From assembly GCF_030718205.1 (NCBI RefSeq), contig NZ_JAUZQF010000001.1, positions 930,001-994,000 of the forward strand: a stretch of 64,000 bases of DNA. Direction: 5' to 3'. The DNA is from Nonomuraea turcica. GTDB taxonomy: Bacteria > Actinomycetota > Actinomycetes > Streptosporangiales > Streptosporangiaceae. How positions within the stretch are numbered: position 1 is the first letter of the stretch; every line of letters begins with the position of its first letter. This document shows positions 1 through 7,723 of this stretch, piece after piece. The notes beneath the pieces are model-generated. The model did no database searches. It was not told where the DNA came from and was given only the letters and a program-made list of their open reading frames with translations. The translations under genes were made by a program, and so were the position numbers.

Positions 1-2
1 TG

Positions 3-1241
3 CGCCACGTCATCGTGATCGAGGAGGCCCACCGGCTGCTGCGCGACCGCGGTCAGGGGCGAGCCTCCACGCACGCCGTGGAGCTGCTGGCCGGGCTGCT
101 CGCGGAGATCAGGGCGTACGGGGAGGGCATCGTCGTGGCCGAGCAGATCCCCACCAAGCTCGTCTCCGACGTGGTCAAGAACACCGCCCTCAAGGTCGTG
201 CACCGGTTGCCCGCCGAGGACGACAGGAAGCTCGTCGGCGCCGCCATGAACCTGAGCGAGGAGCAGTCCCGGCACGTGGTCTCGCTCCAGCCCGGCTCGG
301 CCGCGGTCTTCGCCGACGGGATGGACCGGCCGCTGCGGGTCCGCGTACCGCTCGGCGAGTCCAGGGAGAAGGTCCTGCCCGGCCCGCCGCCGCCCATCCG
401 GGGCCGCCGGTCGGCGGCGTGCGGCGCGCAGTGCCACACCGGGCAGGCGTGCACGCTCGTCGAGCTGCGCGAGGCGGACGTGCTCGCGGACGCCCCGGAC
501 TGGGCGTGGCTGCGCATCTGGTGCGACACCGTCGTCCTCGCCTACGTCAGCAACCGGCCGCTCCCCGGAGTGCCCCGCGCCCTGTCCGCTGCCTGGTCCG
601 ACCTGCCGGCGCGGCGGCGCGAATGCCTCCTGGCCACCCTGATCGAACGTGCGGTGCAGCGCCGCGCCTGGTCGCTGCGCACCTGGTTCAACCCCGCACT
701 GCTCACCGAGAAGGCCGCGGAGACGGCCACACGCCTGCTCGCGGGCCTCGACGGCGGGGGCGAACGTCCCGGGGCGTCGTGGGTCATCCCCCAGGTGCGG
801 TGGCTGCACGAGGTGGACAGGCTCTTCCCACACGACCGGCCCGCCCCGAACCTGCGTGACCCCGCCCCGCCCATGGAGTACACCCTCTTCCGCTCGCCCA
901 ACGGCAACGGCTCCGCCTCGGTGGATCGGGTGCACACGGAGCTGCTCGGCCATCGGGCCAAGGCGCTGCGGCACCACCCGCTGTCGATGGAGGTGGATCG
1001 CAACCGGGCGCTGGCGTGGCGGGTCATCTTGGGGGACGACGAGAACGAGAGCGTGCAGCGGGACATCACGACCGTCGCGATCGGCATCGAGTCGTCGGCC
1101 CGGATCCGGCACGTGGGGCAGACCATGGGGGCCGGGTGGCTGGAAGGCGTGCTGTCCTGGCCGCGGCGCTTCGTCCTGCCGTTCGACCACGGCGGCGTCC
1201 CAGAGATCACCTTCGCCGAGCCCTCCCCGACGCTGCCGTAA
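3..1241 (+). CDS. HerA/DUF87-like P-loop ATPase, C-terminal part (5' truncated by window)
   Basis: The frame is open from base 3, so the gene begins before the window and the GTG at 15 is internal. The first residues visible are a Walker B strand (VIVIEEAH), followed by a sensor-like region with AEQIPTKL and a Lys/Arg-rich stretch typical of the HerA/VirB4-like ATPases (DUF87 type) that move DNA or protein. The last 270 residues match no domain I recognise; they contain a Cys-rich patch (CGAQCHTGQAC) about 140 residues in. The Walker A half is outside the window. Family assignment rests on Walker B and the flanking pattern. The exact role (DNA translocase or conjugation-like motor) cannot be decided here. 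Confidence 0.6.
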   Translation, partial: RHVIVIEEAHRLLRDRGQGRASTHAVELLAGLLAEIRAYGEGIVVAEQIPTKLVSDVVKNTALKVVHRLPAEDDRKLVGAAMNLSEEQSRHVVSLQPGSAAVFADGMDRPLRVRVPLGESREKVLPGPPPPIRGRRSAACGAQCHTGQACTLVELREADVLADAPDWAWLRIWCDTVVLAYVSNRPLPGVPRALSAAWSDLPARRRECLLATLIERAVQRRAWSLRTWFNPALLTEKAAETATRLLAGLDGGGERPGASWVIPQVRWLHEVDRLFPHDRPAPNLRDPAPPMEYTLFRSPNGNGSASVDRVHTELLGHRAKALRHHPLSMEVDRNRALAWRVILGDDENESVQRDITTVAIGIESSARIRHVGQTMGAGWLEGVLSWPRRFVLPFDHGGVPEITFAEPSPTLP

Positions 1242-1356
1242 CGGGTCGGTGCCCCGCCGGCACCGGTGCGAGCGTTCGGCCCGGGGCTGCCAAACGGGAC
1301 CGTGTTTACGCGCGCGTCTCCAGAGTTGGGGCCAACGCCGACTAGGATCCATGGGC

Positions 1357-2586
1357 ATGACCCAGCTTCCTCTGCGGGCTCAGCTCGCCAGCGCCCTGGG
1401 ACGCAGTGCCGCCACGCTGTCCAGGATGACCGGGCGCGGCGACGGCTCGGTGATCGGCGGGCGGGTCGGCCTGCTGCTCGAGCCCGACCTCCTGCGCAAG
1501 CTGGCCCACGACCGCAAGCTGGCCCTGGTCAGCGCCACCAACGGCAAGACCACCACCACCAGGCTGATCACCTCGGCGCTGCTCGAGCTCGGCGAGGTGG
1601 CGACCAACGCGTTCGGCGCCAACATGCCGGCCGGCCACGTCTCAGCGCTGTCCCAGCACAAGGCCGCCCCCTACGGCGTGCTGGAGGTGGACGAGAAATA
1701 TCTGCCCGAGGTCCTCGACACGACCGGCGCAGGCGTCGTGTGCCTCATGAACCTCAGCCGCGACCAGATGGACCGCGCAGCCGAGATCTGGCTGCTGGCC
1801 CAGAAGTGGCGCAGGGCGCTGTCGGGCAAGCCCACCCACGTCATCGCCAACTGCGACGACCCGCTCGTCACCTGGGGCGCCTCCACGGCCGCCAAGGTCA
1901 CCTGGGTCGCCGGCGGGCAGCGGTGGAAGGAAGACTCCTGGTGCTGCCCCGAGTGCGGCGGCCCGCTCGACCGCAAGGACGCCTTCTGGGCCTGCCGCGA
2001 GTGCACCTTCCACCGGCCGGAGCCGCAGTGGGCGCTGGACGACGAGGTGGCCGTCGACCCGCGCGGGCAGCGGTGGCAACTGGACATCCAGCTTCCCGGC
2101 CTGGCCAACCGCTCCAACGCGGTGATGGCGCTGGCGGTCGCGGAGGCGTTCGGGGTGCCGGTGGAGCGGGCGCTGCCCCGGCTGCGCGAGGTCACCTCGG
2201 TGGCCGGCCGCTACACGACGGTCGAGCGCGAAGGGCGCCACGCCCGGCTCCTGCTGGCGAAAAACCCGGCAGGCTGGCTGGAGGCGTTCGACGTCGCCGA
2301 CCCGCAGCTGCCGATCATCCTCTCGGTCAACGCGCAGGGCCCTGACGGCCGCGACACGTCCTGGTTGTGGGACGTCGACTACCGCATCCTGCGTGGCCGT
2401 CCCGTCTTCGTCACCGGCCAACGCCGCCTCGACCTGGCCCTCCGGCTCGACGTGGCGGACGTGCCGTTCACACTGTGCAACACGTTCTCGGAGGCGCTGG
2501 CCATGCAGCCGCCCGGCCGGGTCGACGTGATCGCCAACTACACCGCCTTCCAGCAGATCCGATCGGAGTTCGGTCGTGCCGTCTGA
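1357..2586 (+). CDS. murT: Lipid II isoglutaminyl synthase, MurT subunit
   Basis: MurT, with GatD, amidates the alpha-carboxyl of D-glutamate in lipid II using glutamine nitrogen, in the cytoplasm. The 409-residue protein has a Mur-ligase P-loop (TNGKTTTT, residues 61-68), the central ATPase domain and a four-Cys zinc ribbon (CPEC 197-200, CREC 213-216) that is diagnostic of MurT. The ATG at 1351 is also in frame. I prefer 1357 because AGGA at 1344-1347 is 9 bases away, and a TAGGAT at 1343-1348 would place a leaderless start close to it. The 3' end overlaps gatD by 11 bases, so the two are translationally coupled. Confidence 0.93.
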   Translation: MTQLPLRAQLASALGRSAATLSRMTGRGDGSVIGGRVGLLLEPDLLRKLAHDRKLALVSATNGKTTTTRLITSALLELGEVATNAFGANMPAGHVSALSQHKAAPYGVLEVDEKYLPEVLDTTGAGVVCLMNLSRDQMDRAAEIWLLAQKWRRALSGKPTHVIANCDDPLVTWGASTAAKVTWVAGGQRWKEDSWCCPECGGPLDRKDAFWACRECTFHRPEPQWALDDEVAVDPRGQRWQLDIQLPGLANRSNAVMALAVAEAFGVPVERALPRLREVTSVAGRYTTVEREGRHARLLLAKNPAGWLEAFDVADPQLPIILSVNAQGPDGRDTSWLWDVDYRILRGRPVFVTGQRRLDLALRLDVADVPFTLCNTFSEALAMQPPGRVDVIANYTAFQQIRSEFGRAV

Positions 2587-3289
2587 CAGCGTCCTGCGCA
2601 TCGTCTGGATCTATCCCGACCTGCTGAGCACGTACGGGGACCAGGGCAACGTCCTCGTCCTGGAGCAGCGGGCGCAGCGCCGGGGGATCCAGACGGAGAC
2701 GATTCACGTACGGTCGGCGGACCCGGTCCCGGAGAGCGGCGACATCTACCTGATCGGCGGCGGCGAGGACCGGCCCCAGATCCTGGCCGCCCAGCGCCTG
2801 CGCAAGGACGGCGGCCTCCACCGCGCCGTCGCCTCCGGGGCCGCCCTGCTGGCGGTGTGCGCCGGTTACCAGATCATGGGAAGCACGTTCGGCGGCGAAG
2901 AAGGCCAGCCCGTGGACGGGATCAGCCTCCTCGACATCGCCAGCTCCCGCGGCCCCGCCCGGGCGGTGGGCGAGCTGGTCGCCGAGGTGGACGCCACGCT
3001 CAACCTGCCGACGCTGACCGGCTTCGAAAACCACATGGGTGTCACCCACCTGGGACCCGGCGTCAGGCCGCTGTCCAGGACGATCAAGGGCGTCGGGAAC
3101 GGTGACGGCTTCGAGGGTTGCTACGCGGGCCACGTGGTCGGCACATACCTGCACGGGCCGGCGCTGGCCCGCAACCCCGCGCTGGCTGACCTGCTGCTGT
3201 CGTGGCGGGCCGGGCAGCTGGCCCCGCTCGACGACTCCCGCTACGAGGCCCTCCGCCAGGAACGCCTGGCAACCGTCCTGCAGGACTGA
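2576..3289 (+). CDS. gatD: Lipid II isoglutaminyl synthase, glutaminase subunit GatD
   Basis: This is the class I glutamine amidotransferase partner of MurT; it supplies ammonia for amidation of lipid II. The 237-residue length is normal. The nucleophile Cys95 sits in LLAVCAGYQIMG and the partner His193 in TYLHGP. The start is GTG at 2576, inside the end of murT, with GGAG eight bases before it. A strong hairpin follows at 3297-3330, so murT-gatD is a closed two-gene operon. Confidence 0.94.
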   Translation: MPSDSVLRIVWIYPDLLSTYGDQGNVLVLEQRAQRRGIQTETIHVRSADPVPESGDIYLIGGGEDRPQILAAQRLRKDGGLHRAVASGAALLAVCAGYQIMGSTFGGEEGQPVDGISLLDIASSRGPARAVGELVAEVDATLNLPTLTGFENHMGVTHLGPGVRPLSRTIKGVGNGDGFEGCYAGHVVGTYLHGPALARNPALADLLLSWRAGQLAPLDDSRYEALRQERLATVLQD

Positions 3290-3296
3290 CCTTCGC

Positions 3297-3330
3297 GCTC
3301 GGGCCATGACCTGTGTGCCATGGCCCGAGC
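3297..3330. terminator. Hairpin terminator after murT-gatD
   Basis: Perfect 12-bp inverted repeat (GCTCGGGCCATG / CATGGCCCGAGC) with a 10-base loop, starting 7 bases after the gatD stop. There is no T-run, as is common in actinomycetes. Confidence 0.75.
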
Positions 3331-3400
3331 CCGCCAACTGTGCATGATCGTCCGTCGGCGCGAGGTTCGAAGCCGCCTCGCTGACGTCATCGATCGCGCT

Positions 3401-3421
3401 CGTCGGGAGGAAAGCCCGACG
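3401..3421. promoter_or_regulatory. Inverted repeat upstream of the antitoxin-like gene
   Basis: CGTCGGG-AGGAAAG-CCCGACG is a perfect 7-7-7 inverted repeat about 30 bases before the antitoxin-like start. Antitoxins often autoregulate through such sites. That function here is inference. Confidence 0.35.
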
Positions 3422-3452
3422 ATCATCACTCGGCCGCAAGCAGGAAGCTATC

Positions 3453-3611
3453 GTGATCGACATGGGTGAAGATCAGCGCCTGCGACAGATCGCGGAAGGC
3501 GTCGAGGAGGCATGGCTCAAGCAACTGGCCGACGAAGCCGAGTCTGAGGGCACTGAAGGTTCCATCACTCTCGAAGAGATGGCCGCCTTGCTCCGCGCTC
3601 CACAGGACTAA
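3453..3611 (+). CDS. Putative type II antitoxin (orphaned)
   Basis: This 52-residue acidic protein (49 residues if translation starts at the ATG at 3462) is too short to match a named family with certainty. Its size, charge and a C-terminus of the kind EEMAALLRAPQD resemble antitoxins of RelE/ParE modules. It lies directly upstream of a degraded RelE-like toxin remnant in the same orientation. The reading frame is intact. An orphan antitoxin kept after loss of its toxin is the simplest reading. Confidence 0.5.
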   Translation: MIDMGEDQRLRQIAEGVEEAWLKQLADEAESEGTEGSITLEEMAALLRAPQD

Positions 3612-3617
3612 CCGTCA

Positions 3618-3798
3618 TGGGGGTTCACGCCGCACGCCCACCGCGGCGTTCGATATCAGGGCCCTTCAAGGGCACAGTGCCCGCTGGCGCCTCAGGATCG
3701 GCGACTACCGCGTCGTCTAAACCGTCGAGGACGGTCAACTGATTGTGTGGGTCCTGGCCGTTGGCAATCGCCGCGACATCTACCGCAATGTTCAGTAG
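3618..3798 (+). pseudogene. RelE/ParE-family toxin remnant
   Basis: The typical RelE-like C-terminus is readable: GHSARWRLRIGDYRVV, then an in-frame TAA (3718-3720) where the family normally has Tyr, then TVEDGQLIVWVLAVGNRRDIY and a TAG at 3796-3798. The typical N-terminal piece FTPHAHR is present near 3624 but in another frame, and roughly 30 central residues are missing. The toxin therefore carries an internal deletion, a frameshift and a nonsense mutation. It would have been an mRNA-cleaving or gyrase-targeting toxin partnered by the gene at 3453. Confidence 0.7.
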
Positions 3799-4116
3799 GC
3801 CCCCACGGCGGAGGTCGGCGTCGACCGTTCGCCGCAGGATAGGAGTGCGCTGGCCCGACGTTGCCCGACGATTCCGCTGGTCGATGGCCGTCCCGGCGTC
3901 ACCGAGGATGATGGACACGCCGATCCGGTACGTCGCCACATGACCCGCCGACAGGACGAGCATCGGAGCGTGCCTCGCCGCCTTGCCGGCCTCCTCCAGC
4001 ATGCTGAGTGCGCTGCGCCGGATCCGTGTGTGTTGGCCGCGATGTCCTCGTGGCCGTTGCCGAGGGTGCGGGTCAGGTACGCCAAGAGATCACGTTGCTG
4101 CCCCCTGTTGTGGTGT
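3799..4116 (-). pseudogene. Possible remnant of a large XRE-type regulator
   Basis: No intact gene fills this stretch. On the minus strand two frames carry protein-like text: LLAYLTRTLGNGHEDIAAN, then after a frameshift EEAGKAARHAPMLVLSAGHV and ISIILGDAGTAI-like sequence. This resembles the C-terminal TPR-like region of actinomycete XRE regulators. The resemblance is from memory and the region is clearly decayed. Confidence 0.3.
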
Positions 4117-4120
4117 CGGG

Positions 4121-4600
4121 TCACATGGGCGGTGGGCCGAGGATCTCGTGGCCGTAGCGCTGGCCGGCCTCGATCAGGCGGGGGATGTCGGGCGGGGTGG
4201 GGGCGGGGAGGCCGGGATGCTCGGCGGGGCGGCCGAGTTCGGCGATGAACTGCTCGAATCCCGACGGCGTGGTGATCTGCAGGCCGCGTACCGGTCCGTC
4301 GGTGACGATGAAGGAGTGCGGGATGCGGCGAGGCAGGAAGGCGAAGTCGCCGGGTCCGGCGGTCCAGTGGTGGTCGCCGCAGTCGATGGCGATCTTTCCC
4401 TCGAGGATGTAGAACGCTTCGTCCTCGCGGTCGTGGATGTGCTGGGGCGGTCCGAAGCCGGCCGGTGCGGACCACTCGATGAGGGTGAAGGCGCCGCCGG
4501 TCTGGTCGGCGCCGGCCTTCACCGCCATCCGGGTGTCCAGGAACCACAGGTGCGGCCCGTCGGTGGAGGTGAGCAGGTAGCCGCTGGGATCGAAGCTCAT
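4121..4600 (-). CDS. Cupin-domain protein
   Basis: The 159-residue single-domain cupin has both metal-binding motifs: His54, His56 and Glu61 in motif 1 (HIHDREDE) and His95 in motif 2 (PRRIPHSF). This is the usual 3-His/1-Glu site of quercetinase-like dioxygenases and related proteins. The substrate cannot be told. Its ATG overlaps the VOC stop by 4 bases, so the two form one operon divergent from the TetR gene at 5072. The operator repeats between them make that TetR the likely regulator. Confidence 0.8.
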   Translation of the reverse strand: MSFDPSGYLLTSTDGPHLWFLDTRMAVKAGADQTGGAFTLIEWSAPAGFGPPQHIHDREDEAFYILEGKIAIDCGDHHWTAGPGDFAFLPRRIPHSFIVTDGPVRGLQITTPSGFEQFIAELGRPAEHPGLPAPTPPDIPRLIEAGQRYGHEILGPPPM

Positions 4601-5007
4601 CGGGCGTCCTCGGGCTGGCTGTCGGCGGGGTGGTAGAAGCGGATCTCGATGCCGTCGGGATCGTGTAGGCCGACCAGCACCTGGCCGACGTGGCCCGTGA
4701 TGATGCCGTCGTGCGGCTCGGCCAGGTCGTCCAGGCGCTGCTGCCAGGCCTTCAGGTCGCGCAGGGTGGGTACGCGCAGGGCCATCGGGTCGAATCCGGC
4801 CATCGCGGCGGCTCGTACCGGGTCGTGGCGTAGTGCCACATCAAGGGTGTTGTTGGCATCGCGGAGGGCGACGCCCATGAGTGTGCCGTCTTCGACGAAC
4901 TCGATGTACAGGCGCAGGCCTAACACGCGCTCGTACCAGTCGCGGCTGCGCCGGACGTCCGTCACCGGGAGTTTGACGTGGTGGAAGCCGTTGAGTGCCG
5001 GGTCCAT
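4597..5007 (-). CDS. VOC-family (glyoxalase/dioxygenase fold) protein
   Basis: This 136-residue vicinal-oxygen-chelate protein contains GFHHVKLPVTDV at the start (first metal His), RSRDWYERVLGL, and DPDGIEIRFY near the end (metal Glu). Such proteins include glyoxalases, ring-cleavage dioxygenases and resistance proteins. The ATG at 5007 is chosen because GGAGG precedes it by 5 bases; a longer frame to 5028 lacks a ribosome site. It is the first gene of the two-gene unit with the cupin. Confidence 0.8.
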   Translation of the reverse strand: MDPALNGFHHVKLPVTDVRRSRDWYERVLGLRLYIEFVEDGTLMGVALRDANNTLDVALRHDPVRAAAMAGFDPMALRVPTLRDLKAWQQRLDDLAEPHDGIITGHVGQVLVGLHDPDGIEIRFYHPADSQPEDAR

Positions 5008-5027
5008 GAATCCTCCAGAGGATCTCA

Positions 5028-5073
5028 CTAGAGCAGACTCTAGCGAATTTCTTTGTAGTAGGCTCTAGCGAAT
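5028..5073. promoter_or_regulatory. TetR operator repeats and overlapping promoter
   Basis: CTAGAG-CAGA-CTCTAG (5028-5043) is a perfect 6-4-6 palindrome. Its right half extends to CTCTAGCGAAT (5038-5048), which is repeated exactly at 5063-5073, overlapping the tetR start codon. TAGGCT at 5059-5064 is a fitting -10 for a leaderless transcript from 5072. Placement over both divergent start regions fits autoregulation plus control of the VOC-cupin unit. Confidence 0.65.
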
Positions 5074-5716
5074 GAGTGATCCTGTCAAGAGCGCGACTGG
5101 GCGCGGCACCCGCCGCTCCGCCCAGGCGCGGGCCACCCGGAGACGGATCATCGACGGCGCGCGGGAGCTGTTCCTGCGGCAGGGATATTCCTCGACCACC
5201 CTGGATCAGATCGCCGCCGCGGCTGGTGTCGCGGTGCAGACGGTGTACTTCCACTTCGGCAACAAGGCCACGGTCCTCAAAGAGATCATCGACGTGCTGT
5301 CGGTCGGCGACGACGAGCCGATACCGGTGCTGGACCGGCCCTGGGTGGAGCAGGTGCGCGACGAGCCCGACGGCCACCGCGCGCTGGCCATCTGGCTGGC
5401 CAACAGCCGCGTCATCTTCGGCCGGGTGGCGCCGATCATGAAGATCGTCCGCGACGCCGCCGGCTCCGATGCCGAAATGGCCGCCCAGTGGGAGACCAAC
5501 CAGGGCCAGCGCTACACCGCCCACCGCACCCTCGCCGGGCAACTCGCCGACAAGCAGGCCCTGCGCCCGGACCTTTCGACCGAGGAGGCGGCCGACATCA
5601 TCTTCACCCTGGTCAGCTTCGAGGTCTACCTGTTGCTCACCGGCGTACGCGGGTGGACACCCGGGCAGTGGGAACGCTGGATCCACACGATCATCGCCGC
5701 CGCGATCCTGCGATGA
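5072..5716 (+). CDS. TetR/AcrR-family repressor
   Basis: This 214-residue regulator has an N-terminal helix-turn-helix (about residues 20-68, including TTLDQIAAAAGVAVQTVYFHF) and a helical ligand-binding domain ending with a GWTPGQWERW motif. The start ATG lies inside an operator repeat with a -10 seven bases upstream, so the transcript is probably leaderless and the gene autoregulated. The divergent VOC-cupin pair is the probable target. The ligand is unknown. Confidence 0.85.
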   Translation: MSDPVKSATGRGTRRSAQARATRRRIIDGARELFLRQGYSSTTLDQIAAAAGVAVQTVYFHFGNKATVLKEIIDVLSVGDDEPIPVLDRPWVEQVRDEPDGHRALAIWLANSRVIFGRVAPIMKIVRDAAGSDAEMAAQWETNQGQRYTAHRTLAGQLADKQALRPDLSTEEAADIIFTLVSFEVYLLLTGVRGWTPGQWERWIHTIIAAAILR

Positions 5717-5770
5717 AGGCGGCCCGGGTCCGTCGGACGCCCTCCAGTGCGCGCACCTTGCCGGTGATGG

Positions 5771-6070
5771 TCAGGCGTCGGCGTCGGCGTCGGGGGCGGG
5801 TACGGCGGTGCCGCGCAGGTCGACCAGGTGGAGCCGGTTGACCGTGGGCTCGCTCACGCCGGTGAGGCCGAGTTCGGCGAAGGTGGCGTGGACCGCGGGA
5901 TGGATGCGCTCGTCGAAGGCCTTGGCGCACAGTTCTTCGGATTCCCACACGTCGATGTGGCGGAGCGTTCCATCGGGCTGGGTGGCGGCCATGTGCACGA
6001 TGAGCCCCTTCAAGGGCTCGTCGCCGAACCGTTGGATGATCTTCTGGTAGATGTCCGCGTTGATCGGCAC
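5771..6070 (-). CDS. Small ABM-like (dimeric alpha/beta barrel) protein, hypothetical
   Basis: This 99-residue protein has a pattern of the antibiotic-biosynthesis-monooxygenase-like fold: an N-terminal strand-helix, then GLIVHMAATQPDG, HIDVWESEE and a C-terminal strand. I chose GTG at 6070, which has GGAG six bases upstream; the open frame runs on to 6115 into the neighbouring TetR remnant. It lies tail-to-tail with the tetR gene and head-on to the TetR remnant. Function unknown. Confidence 0.5.
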   Translation of the reverse strand: MPINADIYQKIIQRFGDEPLKGLIVHMAATQPDGTLRHIDVWESEELCAKAFDERIHPAVHATFAELGLTGVSEPTVNRLHLVDLRGTAVPAPDADADA

Positions 6071-6080
6071 GTCCTGCTCC

Positions 6081-6589
6081 GCGATCGCCGCCGACGCCGA
6101 GGTCGCCCAGGACACCGTCTACGCCGCGGCCGGCCGCAAACCCCAGATCTTCCAGCTGCTGCTGGAGACCGCCATCTCCGGCAGCGACCAGGCCGTGCCC
6201 GCCGAGGAACGCGACTACGTCCGCCGGATCAGAGCCGCCACCACCGCCGCGAGAAGATCGACCTCTACGCCCACGTCATCCGCGAGATCGGCGAGCGGAT
6301 GGCCCCGCTGCGCCGCATCCTGCGCGAGGCCGCCGGCCAGTCTCCCGAGCTCGCTGAGATCCGCGACATGATCGCCCAGCGGCGCGCCGCCAACATGCGG
6401 CTGTTCGCCCAGGACCTGGCCGCCACCGGAGACCTGCGCGACGACCTGGACCTCGACCAGATCGCCGATGTGGTGTGGAGCACCAGCTCAGCCGAGTTCT
6501 ACGGCCTGCTCGTGCTCGAACGCGGCTGGACGCCGGACGCCTTTCAGCAATGGCTGGCCGACACCTGGCGCCGCCTCTTCTTCCCCTAA
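6081..6589 (+). pseudogene. TetR-family regulator remnant (truncated and frameshifted)
   Basis: The first part (to about 6245) reads VAQDTVYAAAGRKPQIFQLL, the end of a TetR helix-turn-helix and the next helix. Reading then jumps one base to another frame that continues as EKIDLYAHVIREIGERMAPL through to GWTPDAFQQWLADTWRRLFF. The first DNA-contacting helices are missing and no start is visible. The C-terminus resembles that of the intact TetR at 5072 (GWTP motif), so an old duplication is possible. Confidence 0.65.
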
Positions 6590-6721
6590 GGGCCTTGAGC
6601 CCCTTGTGGCGGGCGCGACCGCGATCGGCCGTTACCCTTCAGGCGGGGTCCGGGGATGCCGCCCCCGCGTCGCCCTCCACCGGGACCACCGTGCCGCCAC
6701 CCTACGTTCCGCTGTCCATGA

Positions 6722-6774
6722 TTGACAGGCAGCCGTTTGGCTGCCTATTGTGATTATGCAGTCAAACGGCTGCA
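6722..6774 (+). promoter_or_regulatory. ArsR-type promoter with two 18-bp operators
   Basis: TTGACA (6722-6727) and TATTGT (6746-6751) form a near-consensus promoter. The 18-base spacer is itself a perfect operator, GGCAGCCGTTTGGCTGCC (7-4-7 inverted repeat). A second site, TGCAGTCAAACGGCTGCA (6757-6774), matches the reverse complement of the first at 15 of 18 positions and covers the expected transcription start. This is a strong case for repression by the regulator encoded 18 bases downstream. Confidence 0.8.
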
Positions 6775-6791
6775 TGTTGGGATGGCGGTAG

Positions 6792-7595
6792 ATGGACGAG
6801 GTTTTCAAGGCGCTGGCCGACCCCAGTCGCCGCAGGTTGCTGGACAGCCTGAACGCCCGCAATGGGCAGACCCTGCGCGAGCTGTGCTCGGGCCTGGACA
6901 TGGCCAGGCAGTCGGTCAGCAAGCATCTGGCCGTGCTCGAGGCGGCCAACCTAGTGACCACGGTGTGGCGCGGGCGGGAGAAGCTGCACTACCTGAACGC
7001 CGTGCCGATCAACGCCATCGCCGAACGCTGGATCAACCAGTACGACCGCCGGCGGGCCGGCGCGCTGGCCGATCTCAAGACCGCATTGGAGGGTACGCAC
7101 GTGGATGGCACCGACTTCGTCTACACGACGTACATCAACACCACGCCCGAACGCCTCTGGCAGGCACTGACCGACCCGGCCTTCACCGAGCGCTACTGGG
7201 GGGCCGTCCTGGAGTCCGACTGGAAGGTCGGCTCGACGGTGACCTATAAGCAGGGCGGCGTCACGATCGAGGACCCCGAGCAGGTCGTGCTGGAGGCCGA
7301 GCCCGGCCGCCGCCTGGCCTACACCTGGCACTCCTTCACGCCGGACTTCGCCAAGGTCTTCGGCTTCGACGCCGACGACGTCGCTAAGTGGGCCGCGGAG
7401 CCGCGATCCACGGTGACGTTCGACATCGAACCGCAAGGCCAGATGGTCAAGCTGACCATCGTGCACCACGGCTTCGAGCCCGGCAGTGCGGTCAGGGAGT
7501 CGATCAGCCAGGGCTGGCCGGCGATCCTGTCCAACCTCAAGACCCTGCTGGAGACCGGCGAGACCCTGCCTATGGAGGACGAGAAGGGGGCATGA
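6792..7595 (+). CDS. ArsR-type regulator fused to an SRPBCC (AHSA1-like) domain
   Basis: Residues 1-90 form a winged helix of the ArsR kind (VFKALADPSRRRLLDSL, ARQSVSKHLAVLEAANLV). Residues 108-255 form an SRPBCC/AHSA1 domain (YTTYINTTPERLWQALTDPA, then TWHSF). These are more often two adjacent genes; here they are one 267-residue chain. No metal-binding Cys motif is seen in the winged helix, so a hydrophobic ligand bound by the SRPBCC pocket is the likely signal (inference). The promoter carries two 18-bp operators. Confidence 0.85.
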   Translation: MDEVFKALADPSRRRLLDSLNARNGQTLRELCSGLDMARQSVSKHLAVLEAANLVTTVWRGREKLHYLNAVPINAIAERWINQYDRRRAGALADLKTALEGTHVDGTDFVYTTYINTTPERLWQALTDPAFTERYWGAVLESDWKVGSTVTYKQGGVTIEDPEQVVLEAEPGRRLAYTWHSFTPDFAKVFGFDADDVAKWAAEPRSTVTFDIEPQGQMVKLTIVHHGFEPGSAVRESISQGWPAILSNLKTLLETGETLPMEDEKGA

Positions 7596-7665
7596 CCCGC
7601 ACAGTCCGGCTGGTCGTTTGTGTTCCCCCCACAACAAGCGGCCGCCCTGCTGTGGCGGCGCAACC

Positions 7666-7694
7666 TTGGACAGGGAGCCCCCAACGGCGATAGT
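7666..7694 (+). promoter_or_regulatory. Promoter for the PaiB-like gene
   Basis: TTGGAC (7666-7671), a 17-base spacer and GATAGT (7689-7694) lie about 30 bases before the start at 7724. Confidence 0.45.
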
Positions 7695-7723
7695 CGTCAT
7701 CATGCCGACTCCAACCAGCGGAT

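Noticed and set aside
3625..4002. 125-residue minus-strand frame over the toxin remnant and the XRE-like patch
   Set aside because: Its first half looks like regulator text but the second half is the antisense of the RelE-like remnant; it is not one gene.
7636..7658. GCCGCC-CTGCTGT-GGCGGC inverted repeat before the PaiB-like gene
   Set aside because: A 6-bp GC stem without T-run is common by chance in this GC content, and it lies upstream of a plausible promoter.
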